Shown piece by piece: positions 1 to 9,845 of a stretch of DNA of 64,000 bases. The position numbers were made by a program, and so were the translations under genes. This stretch comes from Hydractinia symbiolongicarpus (taxonomy: Eukaryota; Cnidaria; Hydrozoa; Anthoathecata; Hydractiniidae), in contig NC_079876.1 of assembly GCF_029227915.1 (NCBI RefSeq), positions 11,594,001 through 11,658,000 on the forward strand. The letters are read 5' to 3'. Position 1 is the stretch's first letter. Every line of letters begins with the position of its first letter. Below the pieces are notes generated by a model. The model was not told where the DNA came from. It saw only the letters and a list, made by a program, of their open reading frames with translations, and did not search any database.

Positions 1-1930
1 GAGACGATTACATTAAAAGTAATCGTCTTCGTGCAATGATCTCACGTCGAAGTTCTCGTTGTAAACTTTACTTGTATTATTTGTACTTCTACATTATTCA
101 CGACGAGGGATCTCGACGAATTCAGCCAACGCGAAATACCAATGTTTACCAAAAAGTAGTTGCTTTTTGTGTTTGTCAAGATGTAAAAATAATAGAATTA
201 ACCATGTGATTACTTTTAGTAGTAAACTTTGAAATTTGGCATCTCTTTTATCATATAAATTATTGACGAAATTTGAAAAACTAGTGATAAGATGAAAAGG
301 AAGTGCTTTCAGCTTTTTTATGTACAATGAATTAAGTTATTAGAAAATAAAGGTGAACACTTGCCTGACAAATATTTGTTTTAGACTTGATCGATGATTT
401 TTCTGAGTTTTTTTTAAAAAAAAGGGTAAAACCATCAAATATAGTTTTTTTTGATGTTGATTTTGGAACTAATTTTTTCCTGGTCAAGTACAAAATACCT
501 TCATAAAATCTGACAATGCATATGAATCTGACTTCCGCTATTTGAGTTATTGTGACGTCTGTTGTTTGACCTTTTGTCCCTAAGGCGAAGTTATGAGCCA
601 CGTTATTTGATGATTGTTTAAAAGTTTTTGTTTCAAAAAGCCAAGCTTTACTGTTTAATTTCGCAACTTTTTATCACCGCTTTGATATTTACTATAACGC
701 GAAGAACACAAAACAAAAGATAACTATACGCTTTCCAAAAAACTAACAATATAAATGGTCATCGCAGTTTATCTCTCAGTTCTTCAAGTAAATTTTCATA
801 CAAAATATACTCTTTCTCAAACGATATATGGTCAGCAGTTCACTAACAATTTGCAAAAGAATACAATAACAATGTAAAACATAGTGTGCGACGAGGATGG
901 GATTCGAAACCACGCGGGCAGAGCCCAATAGATTAGCAATCTATCGCCTTAACCACTCGGCCACCTCGTCTTAGTGACAGAGCATATATTTACTAATATG
1001 TTGGTAACAGCTACAATGTATTTGTATAACATATTATTACTTTCTAAGTAATAGCAGCTGTAAAGAGTTAACACAACATGAAGAAGTTCCACAAAATAAA
1101 TACAATTTTTTTTACATTCGTATTATCATCGTAAGTCTTTTTCCTTTCAAACGAATCATTGATTGTGAAGTAAAAAATCCTACATTTATCGCCAAAGTTA
1201 TATGTTGTGAGGGAGTAATATATTACGAAAAAACTTACTTATACTTTTTAAATGATACCTTTGACTGCATTTTTGTATTAAATTTTTAAAATACGAGTAC
1301 AGAAACTGTGATGAATGCTCGTTTTAGAAACTTAACTTATCGTTCATTAAAATAAAAAATGGTTTTAGTATATTTTTGCAAAATTAAGGGTCACGAACTA
1401 AATAAAATCGAAACCGAATTAAAATAAAAATCAAATGAAACAGTAAATAGCATATCGCATTTCTAGTTGCGTCGTTTAAGCAACACCTTGTTAAATTTCA
1501 CACAGTTCAGGATAAGATATTGCATAAAAATGAACAATTTGTGGCTATTATAGAAAATGCCTCAATATTTCGCAATTTTTCGAACATGCAAAAACAGCTT
1601 TTTATTGCAATTACTTGTTAACGTGATTAAGTTAAATGGTTAAAGCAAAGCTAGTTAACTTACTCATGAACATCGTTAAAAAACAACGTTAAAACTGGTA
1701 AATTATTTTCAAAACAACTATTACAAAACTTTAGATATGATGGAAATCTTTCTTAATTTGTGGATAATTGTAGGAAAAGAGCGCCTTTTAATTTGTTTTT
1801 AGATATTTATTAAAAAAATAAAGTTCTTAGGTCGTGTAAAAACAACTAATTATCATTCTGTCCAGCTCGCAAACACCCAGAATAATGACAATTGTCAAAA
1901 TGCGTGAATCATAGGATTAACCTAAAAACC
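1..1930. repeat. tRNA-Ser-bearing repeat, copy A
   Basis: This block closely matches 4466-6265 (copy B) along most of its length, including flanks, the tRNA gene and downstream AT-rich DNA. A more diverged relative occupies about 2280-3830. It opens with a short hairpin (stem GACGATTAC / GTAATCGTC) that is also present, with changed bases, at the start of copy B. The copies differ mostly by scattered substitutions and small indels, so I read them as segmental duplicates or copies of one long repeat family. The short minus-strand ORFs here (94-327, 332-601) recur in the other copies, but I see no evidence that they are genes. Confidence 0.8.
889..970 (-). pseudogene. tRNA-Ser(GCU), copy 1, probably defective
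   Basis: On the minus strand this folds as a class II tRNA with a 7-bp acceptor stem (GACGAGG/CCTCGTC), a serine-type variable arm and anticodon GCT in a loop closed by GATAGATT/AATCTATT-type pairing. It differs from the two other copies at plus position 909 (A instead of C). That replaces the invariant G53 of the T stem by U, breaks the G53-C61 pair and damages the internal B-box promoter. A run of four T on the tRNA strand (876-879) could terminate polymerase III. It is either a decaying copy or a sequencing error at one base. Confidence 0.75.
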
Positions 1931-2279
1931 TAAAAAATCATGTTTCTACATTTTAAATGGATACCTGTGATTGCACCTTTGTATTCAATTTTATACATTA
2001 CCTGTATAAAAACTGTGATAAATGTTCGGCTTATCAACTTACGTTACTGGGCATTAAAACAAAAATGGTTTGAGTATATTCTTGCAAAACCCGGTGGCGC
2101 AAACTAAGTAAAAGTGAAAATGACAATGGATAGTTTACAGCATATCACATTTCTAGAAGATAGTTTAGCCATATTATTCTACTATGAACGAAACCAAAAA
2201 AAATATAAACAATGAAAAGGCCTGACATGACCATGCTTATGTCGACTTCCTGGATTTGAACAAGAACAACTGAATATTT

Positions 2280-3830
2280 TGCGAATATTTTATAAAGTGA
2301 TTTTGGAACTAATGTATTTCTGATCAAACAAGAAATACCTCCATAAAATCTGACAAGATATATAAATCTGACTTCCGCCATTTGAGTAATGGTGACGTCC
2401 ATTGTTTGACATTTTGCCCCTTAGACTAAGGTATGACTCGTGTTAATTAATGATTGTTCGAAAGTAGATGACAACAAAGAGATTGTTTGTATGATGTTGC
2501 TAGTGATATCGAATTTTGAGTTTCAATAATCCGAGCGTTACCGCTGAAGTTTATAACCTTTTATCACCGATTTGTTTCTTACTATAATGTGAGGAACGCA
2601 AAACAAAAAATATGCGTTTACTATGCGTTTCCAAAAAAACTATAAACCCACATGATCATTTGAGCTTATCTCTCAGTTCTTTATGGAAACTTGCTTACAA
2701 AATATACGCTTTCTGAAACATTGTATCGTCAACATTCATCAACATTTGACATAAAGAAACAATAACAATGTAAAAAATAGTGTGCGACGAGGATGGGATT
2801 CGAACCCACGCGGGCAGAGCCCAATAGATTAGCAATCTATCGCCTTAACCACTCGGCCACCTCGTCTTTTTAAAATAGCATATATTTAGTAATATGTGCA
2901 TTACAGTACAATGAATAGGTATGACTTATTATTACTTTCTAAGTAACAGCAGTTTAAAGAGTTACCACAATGTGTAGGCGTTCGCTAAGTTATATACAAA
3001 CACGTTACATTCGTATCAGCGTCGTAAGATTTCTTATTTTTAAACGGTTCATCGATTGAAAAGTATTAGTCCTATGTTTATCGTCATAGTTGTACCTACG
3101 TGGGAGTGACATAATTCGAAGTGTTTTTGCTCCTACATTTAATTACCTGCGATTGAACCTTTGTACCTAATTCTTACATTGCAGTTCCTCAAACTATGAA
3201 AATGTTCGGTTTAGCGACCTGGCATACCTGAAACATGCATTAAAATAAACATGTATTGAGTACATTTTGGAAAATTCGGATAGCACAGGCTAAAAAAAAT
3301 GAAACAAAATCAAAATTAAAATTAAAATGAATAGACGATAGATTACCATATTATTCTGCTGTGAAAAAAACCGAAAAAAAATTATAAACAACAAAAAAGC
3401 CTGACCATGTTGTCAGTTGCGTAGTTCAATAAAGTCACTAAATCGTTTTCATATGAAGCAAGATGTCGAATTCCTTGATTTTTAACCACAATAACTTGCT
3501 AAATTTCCACGATGTTTAGAAAAAGATTTTGCATGAAAATCGACAATTTGTGGCTATAATAAAAATTGCACCTGTTATTTCGAAATTTTTTAAACATGTA
3601 GGCACTAAGACACCTTCTTTTTGCAAGTACCTTTTCTACTTATTCTACGCATGAACATCGTTTACAATCAGCGTTAAAACTTGTAAATTATTTTACGAAA
3701 AACTATTACACAACTTTAGATATAATGGAAGTTTTGCTTAATTTGTGAATAATTGTAGCACAAGAGCCTCTCTTATTTTCTTTGTTTTCATTTTTTGAAA
3801 ATAATTTTTTACTTTCTTAGATCATGCAAG
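2280..3830. repeat. tRNA-Ser-bearing repeat, diverged copy C
   Basis: This segment follows the order of copy A from about 470 to 1810: the region reading as a short minus-strand ORF (2145-2402), the tRNA gene, and then modules resembling 1250-1780. It is clearly more diverged than copies A and B are from each other. A module starting near 1950 (GGATACCTGTGATTGCACC) recurs near 1250, 3140, 5640 and 8230 with substitutions, so several rounds of duplication are recorded here. Confidence 0.65.
2785..2866 (-). tRNA. tRNA-Ser(GCU), copy 2
   Basis: A complete class II tRNA of 82 nt including a G discriminator. It has acceptor stem GACGAGG/CCTCGTC, D-arm A box (TGGCCGAGTGGTTAAGG), anticodon GCT, a variable arm, and an intact T arm GTGGG-TTCGAAT-CCCAT with a B box. 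No intron. Downstream on the minus strand is a run of six T (plus 2772-2777), a good polymerase III terminator. It decodes AGC/AGU serine codons. Confidence 0.95.
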
Positions 3831-4015
3831 AAACACAATTTTTCTTTTACGTCGGAGATCACGAAGACCCCAATATTTGTACAATATGCACATGTTGATC
3901 TTACCTACATTAAGCACATTTCTATATTTTGGATGTAACCAAAATAGCGTAACTACTAAAACCATTCTGAACATTGTCAACTCAGGTTTGAAAACTTTCA
4001 AAATGCCTGAATCAG

Positions 4016-4800
4016 ATAGTGAGGTTTCCCGATTTCGAAGATTTGTGGAAACAAAGTTTCTTTTCGGATTCTGCACTGCGATTATTGCGTGAATTACGCG
4101 CATGCACTGTTTGAAGCGCGTGTAATATATATTTAGCAGTTAAATACTGTTTTTTCTCTCTCGCAACAAGCTGTTATTGTTAACTTTAGTATTTAACAAT
4201 TGTTTCTTTTCTTTTATTTACTATGTCGAACTCGACAAAACAAGACACCGCCTAATCAGTGCAAAGGCAAGAGATAAAGGATGACGCAACGAACAACGAT
4301 AGTTCAATGTTTTTATTCTGTCTAAAAATTGTTAAATAGGAAATTATGTTCGAAATTGCTTACGACGTCATTGAGTAGCAATTTCAAAGGCTTTCCTAAC
4401 CGAAGAAAGCATAAGAACCTCTTGTTCAGCTATTACATAGTACGGTGCGTTTTATCCTGGAGTAAGAGGCGATTGCAATAACAGCAATCGTCTTCGTGCA
4501 ATGATCTCACGTCGACGTTCTCTTTGTAAACTTTACTTGTATTATTTGTACTTGTACATTATTCATGACGGATCTCGACGAATTCAGCCAACGGGAAATA
4601 CCAATGTTCACCAAAAAAGTAGTTGCTTTTTGTGTTTGTCGAGATGTGAAAATAATAGAATTAACCTATGTGATTACTTTTAGTAGTAAACTTTGAAAAT
4701 TGGCATCTCTCAATGTACAATGAATTGAGTTAATAGAAAATAACGATGAACACTTGCCTGACAAATTATTTGTTTTAGACTTGATCGATGATTTTTCTGA
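4016..4800. repeat. Left arm of a large inverted repeat
   Basis: This segment reappears in reverse complement between about 6390 and 8110. Matching landmarks are 4020-4080 (GAGGTTTCCCGATTTCGAAG) with 8040-8110, 4200-4250 with 7230-7280, 4440-4500 with 6970-7030, and 4560-4630 with 6830-6900. The arms are imperfect and the right arm is interrupted (see 7305-7990). This could be the flank of a large transposon, a fold-back element or an inverted segmental duplication. I see no clear target-site duplication. Confidence 0.7.
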
Positions 4801-6265
4801 GTTTTTTTTTTAAAAAAGGGTAAAACCATCAAATATAGTTTTTGTTGATGTTGATTTTGGAACTAATGTTTTCCTGGTCAAGTACAAAATAACTTTATAA
4901 AATCTGACAATGCATATGAATCTGACTTCCGCTATTTGAGTTATTGTGACGTCTGTTGTTTGACCTTTTGTCCCTAAGGCGAAGTTATGAGCCGCGTTAT
5001 TTGATGATTGTTTAAAAGTTTTTTCAAAAGCCAAGCTTTACCGCTTAATTTCGCAACTTTTTATCACCGCTTTGATATTTACTATAACGCGAAGAACACA
5101 AAACAAAAGATAACTATACGCTTTCCAAAAAACTAAAAATATAAATGGTCATCGGAGCTTATCTCTCAGTTCTTCAAGTAAATTTTCATACAAAATATAC
5201 TCTTTCTTAAACGTTATATGGTCTGCAGTTCACTAACAATTTGCAAAAGAATACAATAACAATGTAAAAATAGTTTGCGACGAGGATGGGATTCGAACCC
5301 ACGCGGGCAGAGCCCAATAGATTAGCAATCTATCGCCTTAACCACTCGGCCACCTCGTCTTAGTGACAGAGCATATATTTACTAATTTGTTGATAACAGG
5401 TACAATGTATTTGTATAACATATTATTACTTTCTAAGTAACAGCAACTGTAAAGAGTTAACACAACATGAAGAAGTTCCACAAAATAAATACAATTTTTT
5501 TTACATTCGTATTATCATCGTAAGTCTTTTTCCTTTCAAACGAATCATTGATTCTGAAGTACAAGTACTACATTTATCGCCAAAGTTATATGTTGTGAGG
5601 GAGTAATATATTACGAAAAAACTTACTTATACTTTTTAAATGATACCTTTGACTGCATTTTTGTATTAAATTTTTAAAATACGAGTACAGAAACTGTGAT
5701 GAATGCTCGTTTTAGAAACTTAACTTATCGTTCATTAAAATAAAAAATGGTTTTAGTATATTTTTGCAAAATTAAGGGTCACGAACTAAATAAAATCGAA
5801 ACCGAATTAAAATAAAAATCAAATGAAACAGTAAATAGCATATCACATTTCTAGTTGCGTCGTTTAAGCAACACCTTGTTAAATTTCACACAGTTCAGGA
5901 TAAGATGTTGCATAAAAATGAACAATTTGTGGCTATTATAGAAAATGCCTCAATATTTCGAATATTTTCCGACATGCAAAAACAGCTTTTTATTGCAATT
6001 ACTTGTTAACGTGATTAAGTTAAATGGTTAAAGCAAACCTAGTTAACTTTCTCATTATTTTCAAAACAACTATTACAAAACTTTAGATTATGGAAATCTT
6101 TCTTAATTTGTGGATAATTGTAGGAAAAGAGCGCCTCTTAATTTGTTTTTAGATATTTATCAAAAAAAAAAAGTTCTTAGGTCGTGTAAAAACAACTAAT
6201 TATCATTCTGTCCAGCTTGCGAACACCCAGAATAATGACAATTGTCAAAATGCGTGAATCAGATA
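4466..6265. repeat. tRNA-Ser-bearing repeat, copy B
   Basis: Near-identical to 1-1930, including the opening hairpin, the tRNA and the downstream modules. Its hairpin stem reads GGCGATTGC / GCAATCGTC instead of GACGATTAC / GTAATCGTC, so one A-T pair has become G-C on both sides. Beyond about 6265 the sequence departs from copy A and runs into the inverted arm. Confidence 0.8.
5278..5359 (-). tRNA. tRNA-Ser(GCU), copy 3
   Basis: Identical in its body to copy 2 (2785-2866): intact acceptor, D, anticodon (GCT), variable and T arms, G discriminator, A and B boxes. A run of five T on the tRNA strand (plus 5266-5270) would terminate transcription. The flanks match copy A (889-970) much better than copy 2, so the intact tRNA sits in the younger duplicate pair. 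Confidence 0.95.
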
Positions 6266-6389
6266 TAGGATTAACCTATGCAACTACTTTTCGTGATAAA
6301 CTTTGAAATTTGGCATCTCTTTGTAATATACATTATTCACTAAATTCGGATAACTCGTGACAGGACAAAAAAAATGTTTTCAAGCTTTC

Positions 6390-8110
6390 ATTTCTAAAAG
6401 AAATTACGATTTTTGGCGTTGTTCTCAACATACAAATCATCAAAACAAGGTTTTGGAAAATAATGATGAACACTTGTTTAACAAAAAACAAACTTCGCTT
6501 TTTAAAACGAAAAATTTGATTTCACTATCAACATCTAATGCACAATCTCTTTATTGTAAGCATCTCTTAAAAATCATCAAATAAAAAGGCTTATAACTTC
6601 GTCTTAGGGGCAAAAGGTCAACCAACGGACGTCACAATTACTCAAATGACGAAAGTCAGATTCATATGTATTGTTAGATTTTATGTAGGTATTTTGTACT
6701 TGAGTAGGAATATGTTAGTTCCAAAATCACCTTCACCTCGTCTTAGTAAAAGAGTTTATATGTGAACAACCGGTACAATGAATATGTATAACTTTTTATT
6801 ATTTTCTTTTCACATCTTCCTGGCAAACACAAAAAACTACTTTTTGGTGAACATTGGTATTTCGCGCTGGCTGAATTCGTCAAGATCCGTCGTCGTGAAT
6901 AATGTACAAGTAAAAATAATACAAGTAAAGTTTACAACAAAACGTCGATGTGAGATCATTGACCAAAAACGATCACTTTTATTGTAATCGCCTCCTACTC
7001 CAGGATAAAAACCACCGTACTCTGTAATAGCCGAAGTAGAGGTTATTATGTTTTTTTCGGTTAGGAAAACCTTTGAAATTGCTACTCAATGAGGACGTAA
7101 GGAATTACTAACATAATTTCATATTTAGCAATGTGTAGACAGAACAATAAATATTGAACTATCGTTGTTTGTTGCGTCATCCTTCATCTCAAAGATTTGT
7201 TTTGCGAGATGCCTCTTGCTTTTAAATTGATTGGGTGGTGTCTTGTTTCGTCGAGTTCGATGTAGTCTATAAAAGAAAACAATAGTTAAGTGCTAAAGTT
7301 AAGGTGGTTCCCCTAGAAAAAATTATATCGCAGAAGATTGTCTACTTGATTCGTATAGAATTAAGTCAAAAGTTTCTTTGATTGATTGCCATGGGTACCC
7401 GTTGCTAGGAGAATTATAGGCAGACCTAACCAAATAACTGAATAACATGCTTTTTTCAAGCGAATATTTGGCCGCGTATGTTCCTCACGGGTCACGTGTA
7501 TGGATTGAGTGAAACGCATTTTTGCAAGGATGAATTGTCTTCCAGAGAATGAATGTATGTTTTGGACAAAAAAAAGCTAAAACAGCGCGAAACAAGCAAT
7601 ATCTGGACAAAGTAACTGAAAGACAAAACTTTATTTTAACAACAAGTGGTACTAATGACTGCATCATCATGGACATTCTTGACTGGTGGATGGACAAAAG
7701 ATGTACGGCAGCACTATTTCGACCTGAAAAGCACCAAATACCTAAGATCTTTTTAGGTCTAATTGATGACATGTTCACTTCGAGGGGGTGCATCGTTAAG
7801 ACAGCTTTCTGACTGCGTGTGGAACACCACATTTAACATTCAGAACTGTCATATATTGCCTTAGGAGGCCATAAAGTATCATCCAGCTATTACAAAGAAT
7901 TAAACATCGACGGAGGGGCAAGAAAACCGTCTAAACATGCGAAAATGGTTGCTATGGGCTGCTGTTGGTTGGGAAAAGTGCCAGTATTAAACTGCTGAAT
8001 AGATATTAAACGCGCTTCAAACAGCACATGGGCGCAATTTACGCCCTCATGGCAGTGCAGAATCTGAAGAGAAACTTTGTTTCTCGAAATCTTCGAAATC
8101 GGGAAACATC
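6390..8110. repeat. Right arm of the large inverted repeat, interrupted
   Basis: Reverse-complement relative of 4016-4980. At 6734-6760 it keeps only the 5' edge of the tRNA and its flank (CACCTCGTCTTAGT); the rest of the tRNA is gone and the next sequence to the left is the distant module seen at 470-600. Homology with the left arm stops near 7300 and resumes near 7990, so about 690 bp is extra in this arm. Confidence 0.65.
7305..7990 (+). other. Insertion in the right arm with a short unidentified ORF
   Basis: This is the portion of the right arm absent from the left arm. It holds an open frame at 7549-7812 (87 residues from ATG, basic start, containing ILDWWMDKRCTAALF) and in the same direction a broken continuation with stop codons to about 7950 (HKVSSSYYKELNIDGGARK). 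I do not recognise the protein. The codons look protein-like rather than random, and the position inside a repeat arm suggests a decayed mobile-element gene. The minus-strand ORF 7485-7832 over the same bases is probably a shadow. Confidence 0.35.
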
Positions 8111-9300
8111 GCTTCTAAGTAACAGAAAATTCAGTTAACATAATTTTCAGAGGTTTCATAAAATAAATATAAAATTTGTTACATCTTTATCGGCATTGTA
8201 ATTTCTCTTGATTAATCCTGATCCCACTGTTTAGATGGATACCTGCGGCTGCACCTTAATATTTTATTTTTACATTACGGTTAAAGAAACTGTGATAAAT
8301 GTTTGGTTTAGTAATCTGACTTACCTGGCATTAAATAGAAATACATTGATTATATTTTCACAAAATTAAGTGGCGCAAACTAAATAAAAATAAAACTTTT
8401 GATTAATTTGAAACCAGAAAAAAGATTAAGAATGTCAAAAGCTGACTTTGCATTGCTTTTGTTAAATGTGACTACATAAATATCTTGGTACAGTAATTGA
8501 TCACACTCTGAATGTTGGTTCACATTTTTATAGCGTGTACAAAAATCTCGTCAAAATTAAGGTTGTTGTGTAAACTCAAGTATTTCTTAAACGAAGAAGA
8601 ATTTCGTATTGACAAATAAAAAGACCAGAATGTTAACAATATGGTTCTTTAACGCAAAATAAAGGCAAGAGCAGCTAAACATGTTTGAATACATCAGGTA
8701 GTTTGTTACCTAGCATGTTTACAAGAAAATTTCTTCACTCTCTCTCTCTCTCTCTTTCCTTTTGCTCATATTATGTAATATTTTAATCATATTCTGTACG
8801 AATAATTACATTTCTCAATACTCATTTTTTTAAAAGCTAGATCACACAAATGTGGCATTAAAAAGTAGAGTTTGTTAAACTTTTTTCAAATAGCTATAGC
8901 GCAATGAAGCGCGAGGTTTGCTGGGAGTAAACGGTAATTTATATTCTTTGCGCATGCTTAATGAAATGCCATAAACCAAATACATATGCTGTACCACTCC
9001 TATCTATTCAAGTGGAGAATAGCGTACAGAAAACAGACTTCGAGTGTGTACCAAATATATCGAACAGAAAACATATTACATCTGATACTTATAACTGCAA
9101 ACACACAAAACAAAAAAGATTTTGATCATATAACCTGCAAAATAAAATCAGTAAAAAAATAACAGCAAGAACATACGTACTAAAAGCATTTGACGGTTTT
9201 TTTAATAAAAATTTTAAAGACGTTAAAAAATGTAATAATATTTTTCGAGATACAAAATGTCTAAGAATTGAATAGAAACTGCATTTAAGATTTTACTTCA
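8111..9300. other. AT-rich intergenic DNA
   Basis: It begins with another diverged repeat module (8220-8400, resembling 1250, 1960 and 3140) and includes a (CT)n tract at 8738-8755. I see no supported gene. Confidence 0.6.
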
Positions 9301-9364
9301 TTAGCTACTATTATTGTTGTTATTATTATTGTTGTTAGGAATTGGTGTATTCCTTTTTTACAGT

Positions 9365-9736
9365 ATGTTTATCACGCCAGTAAAATTATTTTTGTTTCTC
9401 TACATCATTCCACAAATACCATTAGTTTATTCGAAGAAAACCACAATAATTCAAGAAAACAAATCATTGCAACGAAATGATGCAACGTGGATGATAGATC
9501 TGGAAGTAGCACCTTGTTTTAACGACACAATTGCGCCATGTGCGTGCAAGCAAGTACAACATCGAATTGTACATTGGGAGTATGTGTGTGATAAACAGCA
9601 AAACTCGAAGTTAGAAAAAGATCTTGTTGGATTGCATTGTAAACAAGTGAAAATTATATATCCAATACTCGGCGTAGATGTGCGTAGTAATTGTGAATTA
9701 CGATGTAAAAACACGGATTGTAGCCCTGAAAGATAA
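9365..9736 (+). CDS. Small secreted cysteine-rich protein, terminal exon
   Basis: The ATG at 9365 gives 123 residues. The first 22 or so form a signal peptide (MFITPVKLFLFLYIIPQI, then PLVYSKK). The mature part has eight cysteines with a CxC pair (PCAC) near the middle and a C-terminal cluster CELRCKNTDC, consistent with four disulfides. A leucine-rich run upstream (from 9314) is open in frame but lacks an ATG, and the bases before the ATG look like a 3' splice site (TTTTTACAG at 9356-9363). This may therefore be the last exon of a longer transcript. An ATTAAA at 9840-9845 fits a polyadenylation signal. I do not recognise the family; a toxin-like, growth-factor-like or matrix peptide are all possible. 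Confidence 0.55.
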   Translation: MFITPVKLFLFLYIIPQIPLVYSKKTTIIQENKSLQRNDATWMIDLEVAPCFNDTIAPCACKQVQHRIVHWEYVCDKQQNSKLEKDLVGLHCKQVKIIYPILGVDVRSNCELRCKNTDCSPER

Positions 9737-9845
9737 CCAGTAAGACATTTTGATACGTTGAGACCTTGGACTAGTTGAACAACTATGTTGTTAAGGGACA
9801 AAATTGTATTGTATTTTATATATCGCCTTGTATTATTTTATTAAA

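Noticed and set aside
3822-4103. Pair of overlapping ORFs on both strands near 4 kb
   Set aside because: They lie in the arm of the inverted repeat, and neither has recognisable protein features.
9314-9364. Start of the cysteine-rich protein at a leucine run
   Set aside because: There is no ATG there; the run is a TTG/TTA-rich tract, probably the polypyrimidine region of a splice acceptor.
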